64,000 nt of DNA, taken from the NCBI GenBank assembly GCA_013361525.1, contig JABFXY010000101.1, positions 1 through 64,000 on the forward strand. Direction: 5' to 3'. Position numbers and translations under genes: made by a program. This DNA is from Polyangiaceae bacterium (lineage in GTDB: Bacteria; Myxococcota_A; Polyangia; Polyangiales; Polyangiaceae). Each line of letters starts with the position of its first letter. Positions within the stretch are counted from its first letter, which is position 1. Below, one piece after another: positions 14,786 through 24,257 of this stretch. The notes beneath the pieces are model-generated. The model saw only the letters and a program-made list of their open reading frames with translations, had not been told where the DNA came from and did not search any database.

Positions 14786-17125
14786 ATGGCCAAAGGCGCG
14801 GGATCTCCGGCAGCACGGAAGGCGCTCGCAAAGCGCGTCGACGACCTGCTCAGTGAGCACGACCTCGCTTCGCTCGAGCGTGGCGTCTCGGCGGAGATCG
14901 CCGACGAGCTTTGGCAAGCCGTCGAGCGCGACGCCGTCTTCGTGGACGACGACATATCTCTCTGCATCGCGCTCACCCACGCGCCAATGGATGCGGCACG
15001 CGCCACGATGCTCGTGGAGCACCTCGCTCGGGCGACGCCGGAGTCGGCTCATCTCGCAGTCTTGCCGTGTTGGTCCGTGCGCCTCGATGCACTGGTGCAC
15101 CGCGCATACGAGGCTTCACCCGAACCATTCGAAACGAGAGCGGCGCGGTTGCCGACGTGGGCGAGGCACGGCCTCGCGCTGGTGCAGCGGCGACAAGGCA
15201 AGCAAGTACCGGCGGAGATCGCGCGTGAGGTGGCGCTCGGGCTAGCCTCCAGCTTTCCGTGCGGAGGCCCATTCGGGTGGACGTTCCGCTACCTGGATGA
15301 GGGACGCGAGACGAGCATCACGGTCGCGGGTGTGGACGAGCTCCGCCGTTTTGCCACGATCGTCGACGCCGAGACGGCGGAGAGCGTCGCGTGGTCGGAG
15401 GCGCTCGCGCGGTCGGTCGACGAGAATCGCTGGCACACCATCACGTCGATCGCTCCGGTGCTTCGCGAGCTGCCATTGCAACGCCTCGTCGAGCAGCTCG
15501 GCGCGCGCCACTCGCCGTCGGACGAGCAGCGGCTGGCAGATCGTTCGGTCATCGGCGGTCGCACACCAGAATTTTCAATGGCCGAAGCCGTCTCTCTGCT
15601 CGAGACACGCGACGATCGCCCCGAGGATCTCGTCGCCCAAGCGGAGCACCTCACGAACGCCCACGGTGGACGCGCCGCGACGACGCTTCTCGCTGTCTTC
15701 GCGGCGGCGCGTGGCGCGCCTGTGATCGAGCGCCTCGTGTCGCTCGACGTCGTCGCCGACCATCGCTTGCTCGCCGAAATGCTGATTCGAGCGGCGCGAG
15801 GTCTGCCGGTCGATGCGGTACGACGCTGGGCGGAGCGCGCGATACCCAAAAGCAGCGCAGGAGTGGTGTTGCTCGGCGCACACTTCGACCGCGGGCTGTT
15901 CGAGCAGGCGCTCCGCGAAGGGCCGTCGCCGTCCCCTCGAGCGATCGGCTTCGTCGGCGCGCCTGCGCTCGCGCCGGTGCTCGAGGCGATTTCGGGCAAG
16001 GCGCGGGACGAGGAGCGACAAGCGCGCATCCGCCACGGCCTCGTGTTTCTTCTCGACGATCTGCGCCGTGCGGGCACGCCGCCCAGCGAAGAGCTCGATC
16101 TCGAGCTGCTCGTTGCAGCCTTCGATGGGCGTCCGCTGGAACGCGCGGAGTATCGGCACACGATGCAGGCTGCGACCGAGCGTCTTGTCGGCGCGATGCC
16201 GCTCGAACGACGGCGCGCGATCCTGCACGAGGCGCGGTCGACCGCTCCGATGAGCGTCTCGGCGATGTTGCCTTCGATCGAGAGCGACGGCGAGCTCGAC
16301 GAATATCTCGCATACGCGATCCAGCGCGGATACGTGAACAGCTGGATCTTCGAGCTCCTCGGTTCGCGCGCGATCGGTCCGTTGCTCCGGCACGCGTCGT
16401 CGTCGACGCAAATGCCGTGGGTTCACGACGAGGCTAAGCGAGGGCTGCCTTCGGACATCTATGCGAAGGTCGCCGGTGCATTCGTGCCCGGGTCGAAGTG
16501 GCGCCTCGTCGAAGCGGATTTCGAGCGCGCGCTCGCCGCGATGCCGGACGTGCCGCGCACGCGCGTGTATCTCGTCGAGCCCGCGAGCATGGCGTATTCG
16601 GCGCGAGAGGGTTCGCGGTCCCGATTGGGCGGCCCGGCGTACGGTGTTGCGAAGGCCGACGTCCCCGAGGACATGGATGGTCAGCCACAACGCCACGTGT
16701 TCACCCTCGACCTGGCGGACGTCCCGGAGCTCGCGGCCCGCCACCCCGGCATCGAAGCGATTGCGCTGTTCTGCCCAGGCCTCGAGGGCAACGCCGAGGA
16801 CGCGACGTGGATCGAGATCCCTCGCCTCCCGGCCGCTCGCGGGCGCGCCGCCGCGAACGCAACCGCGCTCGCCGTCCGCGGCTTCGACGTGCCGAACACT
16901 GTCTTCACGGCTCCCGACCACGAGCTCGGTACCGAAGCCCTCGCCGTGCTCGACCGTATCCATCACGCGGGCGCTCACATCTTCGGCCGACCGTTCTTTA
17001 TCCACGCCACCGGCGGGAGCGACGGCTTCTTGATGCAGGTGAACAACGCGCTCGCCGTAGACCAATACGCATTCGACTCGCTGTATCTGTTCGACGACGG
17101 CGAGGTCGTCGCCGAGACGCTGTAG
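14786..17125 (+). CDS. Large protein with DUF1963-like C-terminus
   Basis: A 779-residue soluble protein. Residues 1-500 are helical and Arg/Ala/Leu-rich with repeat-like spacing, suggesting an armadillo/HEAT-type solenoid, though no repeat is clear enough to name. From about residue 590 it changes character: SRSRLGGPAYGVAKADVPED, HPGIEAIALFCPGLEGNAED and QVNNALAVDQYAFDSLYLFD resemble the DUF1963 (YwqG-like) fold, which also ends with a 'YLF..DG' strand. The function of that family is unknown. ATG 14786 has no clear ribosome site. Convergent with the next gene. Confidence 0.75.
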   Translation: MAKGAGSPAARKALAKRVDDLLSEHDLASLERGVSAEIADELWQAVERDAVFVDDDISLCIALTHAPMDAARATMLVEHLARATPESAHLAVLPCWSVRLDALVHRAYEASPEPFETRAARLPTWARHGLALVQRRQGKQVPAEIAREVALGLASSFPCGGPFGWTFRYLDEGRETSITVAGVDELRRFATIVDAETAESVAWSEALARSVDENRWHTITSIAPVLRELPLQRLVEQLGARHSPSDEQRLADRSVIGGRTPEFSMAEAVSLLETRDDRPEDLVAQAEHLTNAHGGRAATTLLAVFAAARGAPVIERLVSLDVVADHRLLAEMLIRAARGLPVDAVRRWAERAIPKSSAGVVLLGAHFDRGLFEQALREGPSPSPRAIGFVGAPALAPVLEAISGKARDEERQARIRHGLVFLLDDLRRAGTPPSEELDLELLVAAFDGRPLERAEYRHTMQAATERLVGAMPLERRRAILHEARSTAPMSVSAMLPSIESDGELDEYLAYAIQRGYVNSWIFELLGSRAIGPLLRHASSSTQMPWVHDEAKRGLPSDIYAKVAGAFVPGSKWRLVEADFERALAAMPDVPRTRVYLVEPASMAYSAREGSRSRLGGPAYGVAKADVPEDMDGQPQRHVFTLDLADVPELAARHPGIEAIALFCPGLEGNAEDATWIEIPRLPAARGRAAANATALAVRGFDVPNTVFTAPDHELGTEALAVLDRIHHAGAHIFGRPFFIHATGGSDGFLMQVNNALAVDQYAFDSLYLFDDGEVVAETL

Positions 17126-17135
17126 AAGCCTCGGG

Positions 17136-18494
17136 CTACAGCTTCGTACAGGCGTTGAGCCCTTTGACCATCGCGCTCATCCGGTCGCCACGAAGCGACT
17201 CCGGATAGACATACACGCCGAGGTAACCGCCGTCTTCCACGGTGGCGCAGACGTCTTTGGCGATGTTCTGGATCTGCGTCGCCGTGGTCGTCGGCTCGCC
17301 GAAGTTGATCATGGGCTCGCCGGGCTTACCCGCGTCCTTCCACAAGCCGAACTGATCCGAAATCGCGTATTGCCCCGAATAGATCTCGGCGAAGTGGACC
17401 GCGACCCCGTCGGTCACGCGCTTCGGCCAGCCGCTGCCGCGATTGACCATGTAGATGTACCCGCGCGAAGGGGCGTCTTCTTTGCAGTTGTTGATGCGCG
17501 CCTTTTCGGTCGTGACGTCGTGGGCCGTATTGGTGTCGTCGTAGACCCACTTGATGCCGTCCTCGTGGTGGACGGTCCCGTCGTAGTTGCAGATCTTCCA
17601 CTCGGCGTTGGTCTTCGCGATGCGTTCGTAGGTCCAACAACCGTTCGCGCCGGTGACGCCCTCGGCGCCCGGGTCATCCATTCCGGTGTAGAGCGCCACG
17701 CTGACGACAACGCGCTTTTTGCATTGAGGCTCTTCGCTCGAGCTCGCCTTGTAGGCGTTGTACGCGGCGACATAGCGATCGAGGTAACCCTCGGGCGCGA
17801 CGTACTTCCATCGATCCTCGCCGCCGCATTCGATCGAGCCCTGCCCGAGCAGCACACCCATCATCGGTGGGTCCTGCTTGTGCTGCTCTTGGGTGAGCGC
17901 GAGCACGTCGGCGAGCGTCTCGATGCCGAAGCTGCGATAGGTCGCCATCTGATCGACGCACGCTTCACCGTCGAGCTCGGGGTGCGCGAGGACGCAGAGC
18001 TCGGGCGGCAAGAGGGCCGTTCCGTCATAGTCGGTATCGGCGTCGCATTGCCCCGTAGCCGCGAGCGCCGCATAGACCGAAGCGCGCGAGACGCCGGCGG
18101 CATCGGCGTCGTTCGTCACCCAACCGGCATAACGCTCCACGCAACGAGCCATCTCGTCGGCGGGGCCGATCTCCGGCGCCGCGTGAGGTGTGAGGAGCCA
18201 CCCGTGGATACGCTGCCAATCGATGCCCGCGCAGCGATTGTGCAGCGAGCGCGACAGCGGATCCGAAATGCCCGTACCCTCGGCGGGCGCGGGCTGGTCT
18301 TCAGGGTAAGGCTTCGATTGAGGGTCACTGCCGCCGGCACCGGTCGCGTCGGAGCTCGTGGGCGAGAGCGTCGCGGTCGAAGTGTTCCCACCCGCGCCAC
18401 CTTCACCGGTGCCTCCGCTACCGCCGTCCGTCTGTCCCGCCTCGTCGCAGGCATAGAGGCCGAGCACTGCGAGCATCAGAGCGGGGCGAAGCAT
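17136..18494 (-). CDS. Hypothetical lipoprotein (452 aa)
   Basis: The start ATG 18494 gives a signal peptide ending LGLYAC, then a Gly/Thr/Ser linker and a folded domain of about 380 residues. The domain has several paired Cys (HNRCAGIDWQRIHGWL, PPELCVLAHPEL, ECGGEDRW) and aromatic strands in the C-terminal half (GYIYMVNRGSGWPKRVTDG). It might be an extracellular hydrolase or binding protein but I do not recognise active-site residues. An upstream ATG at 18581 would leave the signal peptide internal and is unlikely. Confidence 0.72.
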   Translation of the reverse strand: MLRPALMLAVLGLYACDEAGQTDGGSGGTGEGGAGGNTSTATLSPTSSDATGAGGSDPQSKPYPEDQPAPAEGTGISDPLSRSLHNRCAGIDWQRIHGWLLTPHAAPEIGPADEMARCVERYAGWVTNDADAAGVSRASVYAALAATGQCDADTDYDGTALLPPELCVLAHPELDGEACVDQMATYRSFGIETLADVLALTQEQHKQDPPMMGVLLGQGSIECGGEDRWKYVAPEGYLDRYVAAYNAYKASSSEEPQCKKRVVVSVALYTGMDDPGAEGVTGANGCWTYERIAKTNAEWKICNYDGTVHHEDGIKWVYDDTNTAHDVTTEKARINNCKEDAPSRGYIYMVNRGSGWPKRVTDGVAVHFAEIYSGQYAISDQFGLWKDAGKPGEPMINFGEPTTTATQIQNIAKDVCATVEDGGYLGVYVYPESLRGDRMSAMVKGLNACTKL

Positions 18495-18626
18495 CGGAGG
18501 ATGGTGCTCCCTGAGAACGCGGGCTTCAATGGTGCGAGGAGGCCGCAAACCCGGTGTTTTTCGATCCGGGAGGTGTGCCACAAGGAGGGCAAACGCCCTG
18601 GATCAAGAGCTGTGAGGCGGACGAGC

Positions 18627-19016
18627 CTACAGCCAGCGCTGCACGGCTTCCGCGGTATCGGCGGGTTTGGTGTTGAAGGCGATGCGCGCGCTCGGCGCAA
18701 GCTCGTGCACGACGTTGAGCAGCTTCTCGAAGAGGTGGAAGTACCTGGGATTGGCGCGCAGACCGGCACCGATCACGACGCAACGATAAGGCTTGGCGCG
18801 GAGCTTTTCGGAAAGGACGGACTCGGCGGTCTCGCCGAGGTCGACCAAACAACCATCCGGCTCGTAGCCGAGACCTCGAAGCTTCTCGGTGTCGGCAGTG
18901 AGGCCCGCGAGGACTTTCTCCGCGGTGAGATTCATCGGCGCAAGCTCGGGCGACGAGAAGTCGAGGAACCTGGGATCGAATCCGACGATCAGAACGGTCT
19001 TGTCGCTTGCCATCAT
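18627..19016 (-). CDS. Small Rossmann-like hypothetical protein
   Basis: A 129-residue protein that opens MASDKTVLIVGFDPRFLDFS and has a second strand-turn YRCVVIGAGLRANPRYFHLF. The alpha/beta pattern resembles short receiver- or Rossmann-like proteins, without a GxGxxG motif or phospho-acceptor triad that I can point to. Two adjacent ATGs (19016 and 19013) could serve as start. It is divergent from the sigma-54 activator at 19160. Confidence 0.68.
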   Translation of the reverse strand: MMASDKTVLIVGFDPRFLDFSSPELAPMNLTAEKVLAGLTADTEKLRGLGYEPDGCLVDLGETAESVLSEKLRAKPYRCVVIGAGLRANPRYFHLFEKLLNVVHELAPSARIAFNTKPADTAEAVQRWL

Positions 19017-19159
19017 CGACTTTTATCAACGAATTGCGATTCGCTGAAAACCTGCACAAACGCTGGGCACTGGTGCACTTTTCCCCATCGGTTGCACGCC
19101 GTCATTGCGCTGCTAGATCGACTAGGCCTTTCGGCCCCCACCCGGCCGAAACAAACAAC

Positions 19160-20524
19160 ATGCAGCAACGCCTCGTCACGACGCCCCGGCTCGTGGAAGC
19201 GGCGGACCTGGCGCGCCTCGAGCTGACGGTCGAGAGCGTGGCGGGCCGCGCCGTGCCACGCAGCGCTTACGCCGAAGGAGGCGTGTTCCGCATCGGCGCC
19301 CATTGCACGAACGACCTGGTGATCGACGATCCCGAGGTTGCGCAGTTCCACTGCAAGCTGCGCGACGTGAACGGCATGTGGCGCCTCGAGGACATGCCGT
19401 CCACGAGCGGCACGTATCTCGATGGTATCCGCGTCCGCGACGCAGACCTCCCGGCGCAGCCCTGCCGACTGCAGATCGGAGGGTCGACGCTGCTCTTGAG
19501 AACGCTCCGCGACAAGGAAGATGCCGGCGACACCGCGGGCACGGTCAGCTTCGGCGCGCTGCGTGGGCGATCGCACGTCATGCGACGCCTCTGCGCCTTG
19601 CTCGAGCAGATTGCCCCGACCGACGCGACGGTCCTCATCGAAGGCGAGAGCGGCACCGGCAAGGAGGTCATCGCGAACGAGCTGGTGCGGCGTGGCCCGC
19701 GCAAAGACGGTCCGCTCGTGATCGTCGACGGCGGCGCGATCACGCCGAGCCTCGTCGAGAGCGAGCTCTTTGGTCACGTGCGCGGCGCCTTCACGGGCGC
19801 CGATCAGGATCGCGTCGGCGCATTCGAAGCTGCGAACGGTGGAACGTTGTTCCTCGACGAGATCGGGGAGCTGCCGCTGGAGATCCAGCCGAAGCTCCTG
19901 CGAGCGCTCGAGTCGCGCGAGATACGGCGGGTCGGCGACACACAGCCGCGCAAGATCGACGTGCGCGTTATCGCGGCGACGAATCGCTCGCTCGAGGCCG
20001 AGGTCAACCAGCGACGTTTTCGCGAGGACCTCTACTTCCGGCTGTCGGTCGTGTCCGTCGCGGTCCCGCCATTGCGCGCTCGCCTCGACGACATCCCCGA
20101 TCTCGTCGCGGCGTTCGTGCAGGCCTCCTGCGACCCGAATGCGCAGAAGATGTTCTCACCCGAGGTTCTCGAGGAGCTCGCGACACATTCGTGGCCGGGC
20201 AACGTGCGCGAGCTACGCAACTACGTCGAGCGCGCGACCGTGCTGAAGACGACGGCACGACCGAAGAGTGCAATGCAAAAGGCCGTGACCGAGCCGGCGG
20301 CGCCCGTCGTCGATCTCGACGTTCCATTTCGCGACGCGAAAGAGGCGGCCATCGAGGCTTTCGATCAGGCCTATCTGACCGCATTGAATGCGTGGTCGGG
20401 CGGCAACGTCAGCCAGGCCGCGCGACGCGCGGGAATGGATCGCATTCATCTCCACCGGCTTCTCCAACGCTATGGGATCCGCGGAGCCACCCTACGCCGC
20501 GTGCCCAAAGCTCAAGCGGCTTGA
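19160..20524 (+). CDS. FHA-domain sigma-54-dependent activator
   Basis: A 454-residue enhancer-binding protein. An FHA-like domain spans about 20-115 (GVFRIGAHCTNDLVIDDPEV). The AAA+ domain has Walker A GESGTGKE (162-169), GAFTGA (209-214, the loop contacting sigma-54) and Walker B GTLFLDE (228-234). A Fis-type helix-turn-helix closes the protein (NVSQAARRAGMDRIHLHRLL). FHA domains bind phosphothreonine, so a Ser/Thr kinase may set its activity, as known for myxobacterial activators. ATG 19160 starts the conserved part; longer readings are not supported. A strong terminator follows. Confidence 0.9.
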   Translation: MQQRLVTTPRLVEAADLARLELTVESVAGRAVPRSAYAEGGVFRIGAHCTNDLVIDDPEVAQFHCKLRDVNGMWRLEDMPSTSGTYLDGIRVRDADLPAQPCRLQIGGSTLLLRTLRDKEDAGDTAGTVSFGALRGRSHVMRRLCALLEQIAPTDATVLIEGESGTGKEVIANELVRRGPRKDGPLVIVDGGAITPSLVESELFGHVRGAFTGADQDRVGAFEAANGGTLFLDEIGELPLEIQPKLLRALESREIRRVGDTQPRKIDVRVIAATNRSLEAEVNQRRFREDLYFRLSVVSVAVPPLRARLDDIPDLVAAFVQASCDPNAQKMFSPEVLEELATHSWPGNVRELRNYVERATVLKTTARPKSAMQKAVTEPAAPVVDLDVPFRDAKEAAIEAFDQAYLTALNAWSGGNVSQAARRAGMDRIHLHRLLQRYGIRGATLRRVPKAQAA

Positions 20525-20568
20525 GCGCGATCGGCCTGGCGAGCGGCCGGTCATATCGACGATTGACG

Positions 20569-20607
20569 ACGAGGCGAGCAGCCGGGCTGCTCGCCTCGTT
20601 TCGTTTT
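20569..20607 (+). terminator. Rho-independent terminator
   Basis: A perfect 14-bp stem (ACGAGGCGAGCAGC / GCTGCTCGCCTCGT) with a 3-nt loop, followed by TTCGTTTT. It ends the sigma-54 activator transcript, 44 nt after the stop. Confidence 0.85.
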
Positions 20608-20821
20608 CGGTGATCGCAGATCACGCGTATCGCGAGCGCCGCTTCGATTGAAGCTTCGAAGCAACAACCGATGCCTCGAAGCAACGATTGCGTGCACCCG
20701 AGACACGACGTTTTACGCCGCATGAGGCGGCATTGACCTTGCGAAAGGGCCCCACGTGAGCCGTCCTGGCTCACCGGTCGTCGAATCAGACGAACGGGCA
20801 CCACCGACAAGGACTGCGTTA

Positions 20822-22585
20822 GTGAATCGGAATCTCATCAGCTGGTTGGTCGTCGCGGGCGTGTTCAGCTTTGCCGTCGGGTGCGGCGGAGGCTCGGCCG
20901 GCGACTCGGACGCGGAGGACGGCTTCGGCGGCGAGGATGCGGCCAACACGGGCGGCGAAGACGGGGCCACGGGCGGCGAAGACGCAAGCTCTGGTGGCAA
21001 TGGCGCGGGCGCAAACGCCGGCGGCGATGGCGCGGGTGCAAGCACCGGTGGCAATGGCGCCGGCGCGGGCGCGAGCACGGGTGGCAGCGACCCCGGCAAC
21101 TCCGGCGGCGGAGGGGGCTCGAGCCCGCCGGTGACCGTCGATTGCACGCACGTCGGTTCGGGGACCGATTACCAGGTCGGCCCGGGCAAGGCGTACGAAA
21201 ACATCGGCGACGTGCCATTCGAGTCGCTCGTCGCGGGCGACACCGTACGCATCTTCCATCGCGCCGAGCCTTATCGCGAGAAGATGATGATCGCCGGCGT
21301 CGGCACGGCCGATCAGCCCGTTCGCGTTTGCGGCGTCGCGGGACCGAACGGCGAGCTGCCCGTCATCGACGGCAATGGCGCGACCACGCGACCGCAGATG
21401 GACTTTCCGTTCAACGGTCATCAGCCGCGCGGTCTGATCATCATTGGGCACGCCCACGATCGACCCTACGAAGAGCAGCCTTCCCATATCGTCGTCGAGG
21501 GGCTGGAGCTGACGGGTGCGTCGCCCGAAAACACGTTTACGGACAAGTCCGGTGCGGCGACGACCTACGGGCCGGCTGCGGCGGGCATCTTCGTCCAGCG
21601 CGGCGACGACATCACCGTCCGCGGCTGCGCGATCCATGAGAACAACAACGGCATCTTCATGGGGACGGGCAGCGGCGTCGACGCGACCCGGCGCGTCCTC
21701 ATCGAGGCGAACCATATCTACTTGAACGGCAGCCTCACCGACTTCTTCGAGCACAACGTCTACAACGAAGTCGAAGGCATTACCTACCAGTTCAATCACT
21801 TCGGTCGGCCGCGCGCGGGCGCCAATGGCGTCGTCAATGGTGCGAACATCAAGGACCGCTCCGCCGGAACCGTGATTCGGTACAACTGGATCGAGGACGG
21901 CGGTCATCTCATCGACCTCGTCGAAGCCCAAGAAGCCAAGGCCGCGACGCTCGCGATGCCGAGCTTCCACGAGAGCTTCGTGTACGGCAACGTCCTCGTC
22001 CGCAATGGCACGCAGGATGGCAGCATGGTCCACTACGGCGGCGACAGCGGCACCGTCAGCGACTACCGAAAGGGCACGCTCCGCTTCTATCAGAACACCG
22101 TGGTCGTGAAGAACGCGGGCGCAGCGGCCTACGACCGGCCGGCCGTCTTCGAGCTCTCGACGAACGACGAGCATCTCGAAGCGACCAACAACATCTTCTT
22201 CAGCACCCAAGCGGGCACCGAGCTCTCGCCGATCGTCATGCTCGGTCGGCGCGACGGCGTCACGTCGGGCATCGCGACGTTCACGACCAACTGGGTGAGC
22301 CCGGGGTGGACCCCGTGGGACCAGACACCTGGTACGGAGACGCAGAACGTCGCGACCGCGGCAGGTCTACCGTCGCCGATTGGCGGGACCGATCCCGGCT
22401 TCACCAATGCGGCGAGCGACGACTACACGCTGAAGAGCGGCGCGCCGGTCATCGGTGTGGGGACCGACCTCGCCTCCAGCATCCCGCCCGATCTCGCGGT
22501 GACGCTCCAGTACGCCGCGCCGCAGCACGCGGTCCCGCGCGCGGCCGAATCGCCGGCGACGCTCGGGGCCATGGGCGCGCCCTGA
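20822..22585 (+). CDS. Lipoprotein with right-handed beta-helix domain
   Basis: From GTG 20822 the 587-residue product has a signal peptide ending SFAVGC, a long Gly/Ala/Asp linker (about 30-105) and a parallel beta-helix domain. Telltale strands recur: HIVVEGLELTGASPENTFTD, DDITVRGCAIHENNNGIFM, RRVLIEANHIYLNG and NNIFFSTQAGTELSP, as in pectate-lyase-like and NosD-like proteins. Such folds bind or cleave polysaccharides; no catalytic residues can be assigned here. A GTG at 20756 is in frame but would bury the signal peptide. Confidence 0.8.
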   Translation: MNRNLISWLVVAGVFSFAVGCGGGSAGDSDAEDGFGGEDAANTGGEDGATGGEDASSGGNGAGANAGGDGAGASTGGNGAGAGASTGGSDPGNSGGGGGSSPPVTVDCTHVGSGTDYQVGPGKAYENIGDVPFESLVAGDTVRIFHRAEPYREKMMIAGVGTADQPVRVCGVAGPNGELPVIDGNGATTRPQMDFPFNGHQPRGLIIIGHAHDRPYEEQPSHIVVEGLELTGASPENTFTDKSGAATTYGPAAAGIFVQRGDDITVRGCAIHENNNGIFMGTGSGVDATRRVLIEANHIYLNGSLTDFFEHNVYNEVEGITYQFNHFGRPRAGANGVVNGANIKDRSAGTVIRYNWIEDGGHLIDLVEAQEAKAATLAMPSFHESFVYGNVLVRNGTQDGSMVHYGGDSGTVSDYRKGTLRFYQNTVVVKNAGAAAYDRPAVFELSTNDEHLEATNNIFFSTQAGTELSPIVMLGRRDGVTSGIATFTTNWVSPGWTPWDQTPGTETQNVATAAGLPSPIGGTDPGFTNAASDDYTLKSGAPVIGVGTDLASSIPPDLAVTLQYAAPQHAVPRAAESPATLGAMGAP

Positions 22586-22610
22586 TTGATCGGCTGAAGC
22601 CGGCATGAAC

Positions 22611-22645
22611 CGAAGAGCCCGCGTAAGCGGGCTCTTCGCTATTTG
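22611..22645 (+). terminator. Rho-independent terminator
   Basis: A 12-bp perfect stem (CGAAGAGCCCGC / GCGGGCTCTTCG) with a GTAA loop and a weak T-containing tail, 25 nt after the beta-helix lipoprotein stop. Confidence 0.75.
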
Positions 22646-22806
22646 CGACGCGGGTGGGAGCCCACGCGTGCTGGTTGGAGAGAAGAATTTGCACACGAAG
22701 TAAAGGCGGCGAGCGATAGAGCAGGTGGGCTCCGCGCGCTTTTAGCGTCATTTGGGGCAGATCTTGCGGAAGCGAGCGTGGGAACAGCGCCTGCTATGAG
22801 CGGAAC

Positions 22807-24255
22807 ATGCCGCCGCCTCAGCCGCCTCAGCAGCCCCAGCCGCCTCAGCCGCCTCAGCCGCCTCAGCAGCCCCAAGACCCCGACTTCTTTTCGCAGGTCA
22901 CGGATCTGCTCTATCAGATGATTCCTCTGATGGATGCGACCTACGAGCTCACGCAGGTGCTCGGGCCCGCATTGGTGGCGATGAACCAGAGCAGCGGTCC
23001 GCCACCGACCTATTACATCGGGATGTCGCCCGACGACCCGAGCCAGCCCAGTCAGCAGGCGCCGGTGAATGGGACTGCGATCACGCCCGTCGTCAGCATC
23101 GGCATCGACTCGGCGGGGGGTCTTCAGGTTTTGGGCCCCGACAACGGCGTCCTGCTCGGCTCAGGCCAGCTACCCGTCGCGGTCGTGGGTCTCTCGACGG
23201 TCAACGGGGTCCCCGTGCTCACGGGAAACGGCAAGATCCTCGTCGGCCTGAACCAATTGCCGCTCGCGGGACAAGGGTCCGCGACGGGGCTCGGGCCCGT
23301 CGTCGACCAGTCTCCCGATGGAGTCCATATGGACTATCCGCCGGAGATGCAGCAAGGCCCGAAGAAGCACAAGATCTATACGGTGGCCGGCACCTTCGCC
23401 GAGAGTACCAACGTCGGATACCCCTACGACTGCGCCACCGCAGGCGAAGTCGCGGAATTCTTCGATTGGGTGGGCGTCGAGTATCCTGCCCAAGCCTTCC
23501 CGATGTGGCCGTCGATCCAGGCGGGCATCGACAACTTGGTCAACAAGATCGCGAGCACCCCCGGGACATTCGCCATCAGCGGCTATAGCCAAGGCGCCAT
23601 CGTCACGGCCAAGGTCTGGCGCGACGAGATCATGAATCCCGCCGGGCGCCTACATGACCGCAAGGACGACATCTTCGCGCACGTGACGTGGGGCAATCCC
23701 ATTCGCTGTCCCGGCTACGCGAACGGCAATGGGCTCGTTCCGATGGATGTGCCCGGCGACCTCTATGGTTATCAATCCGGGGGCGTCGGCGGACCCGACG
23801 ATTTGACTCCGTGGCAGACGCCGTATTGGCATATCGACTTCGCTCATATCGGCGATCACTTCGCGAGCTGCCCGACCGGCCCGGACCCTTGGACGGACGA
23901 GCCCGAGGTCGGCGAGCTCCAGACTGCGATGTACAACTTCGTCTGCAGGGGAGTCATCTCGGGTCAAAACAGCCTCCTCCTCTCGATGGGCAAGCTCATG
24001 ACGGCGTTCGGCGGTGTGATCCCCTTGGGCGAGGCGGTGATCGAGTACGCCCACGACCAGAACGACCCGAAGGCCAAGGCGGACTTCCTCAAGGGCGTGG
24101 CCGCCCTACCGGGAGCGATCGAAGAAGGGATTCCCCTGTTCGAGGCGCTGATGGAGTGGTTGACCCCGAACGACCACGGCTACGACGAGACCCCTGACGC
24201 CGCGAAGAAGTGGCTCCGGTTCATCGGGTCGAGCACGCCGGTTCGCACGGCGTGA
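22807..24255 (+). CDS. Cutinase/LysB-like serine esterase
   Basis: A 482-residue protein. A Pro/Gln repeat (2-24) leads to a predicted helical segment and a Gly/Val-rich beta region (85-170). The alpha/beta-hydrolase domain follows: IYTVAGTFAESTNVGYPYDC, a nucleophile elbow ISGYSQGA (Ser261), and a C-terminal HIDFAHIGDHF that can supply the His. This order matches cutinases and the mycobacteriophage LysB esterases that cleave lipid esters. No signal peptide is seen; the Pro/Gln-rich N-terminus is unusual. The true substrate is unknown. It stands alone, close to the convergent lipoprotein gene. Confidence 0.75.
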   Translation: MPPPQPPQQPQPPQPPQPPQQPQDPDFFSQVTDLLYQMIPLMDATYELTQVLGPALVAMNQSSGPPPTYYIGMSPDDPSQPSQQAPVNGTAITPVVSIGIDSAGGLQVLGPDNGVLLGSGQLPVAVVGLSTVNGVPVLTGNGKILVGLNQLPLAGQGSATGLGPVVDQSPDGVHMDYPPEMQQGPKKHKIYTVAGTFAESTNVGYPYDCATAGEVAEFFDWVGVEYPAQAFPMWPSIQAGIDNLVNKIASTPGTFAISGYSQGAIVTAKVWRDEIMNPAGRLHDRKDDIFAHVTWGNPIRCPGYANGNGLVPMDVPGDLYGYQSGGVGGPDDLTPWQTPYWHIDFAHIGDHFASCPTGPDPWTDEPEVGELQTAMYNFVCRGVISGQNSLLLSMGKLMTAFGGVIPLGEAVIEYAHDQNDPKAKADFLKGVAALPGAIEEGIPLFEALMEWLTPNDHGYDETPDAAKKWLRFIGSSTPVRTA

Positions 24256-24257
24256 GG

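Noticed and set aside
19053..19080. Sigma-54 promoter candidate upstream of the FHA activator
   Set aside because: GG and GC elements do not have the required 10-nt spacing.
20819..22210. A 463-codon open frame antisense to the beta-helix lipoprotein
   Set aside because: It is a high-GC shadow; the plus strand has a signal peptide and clear beta-helix repeats.
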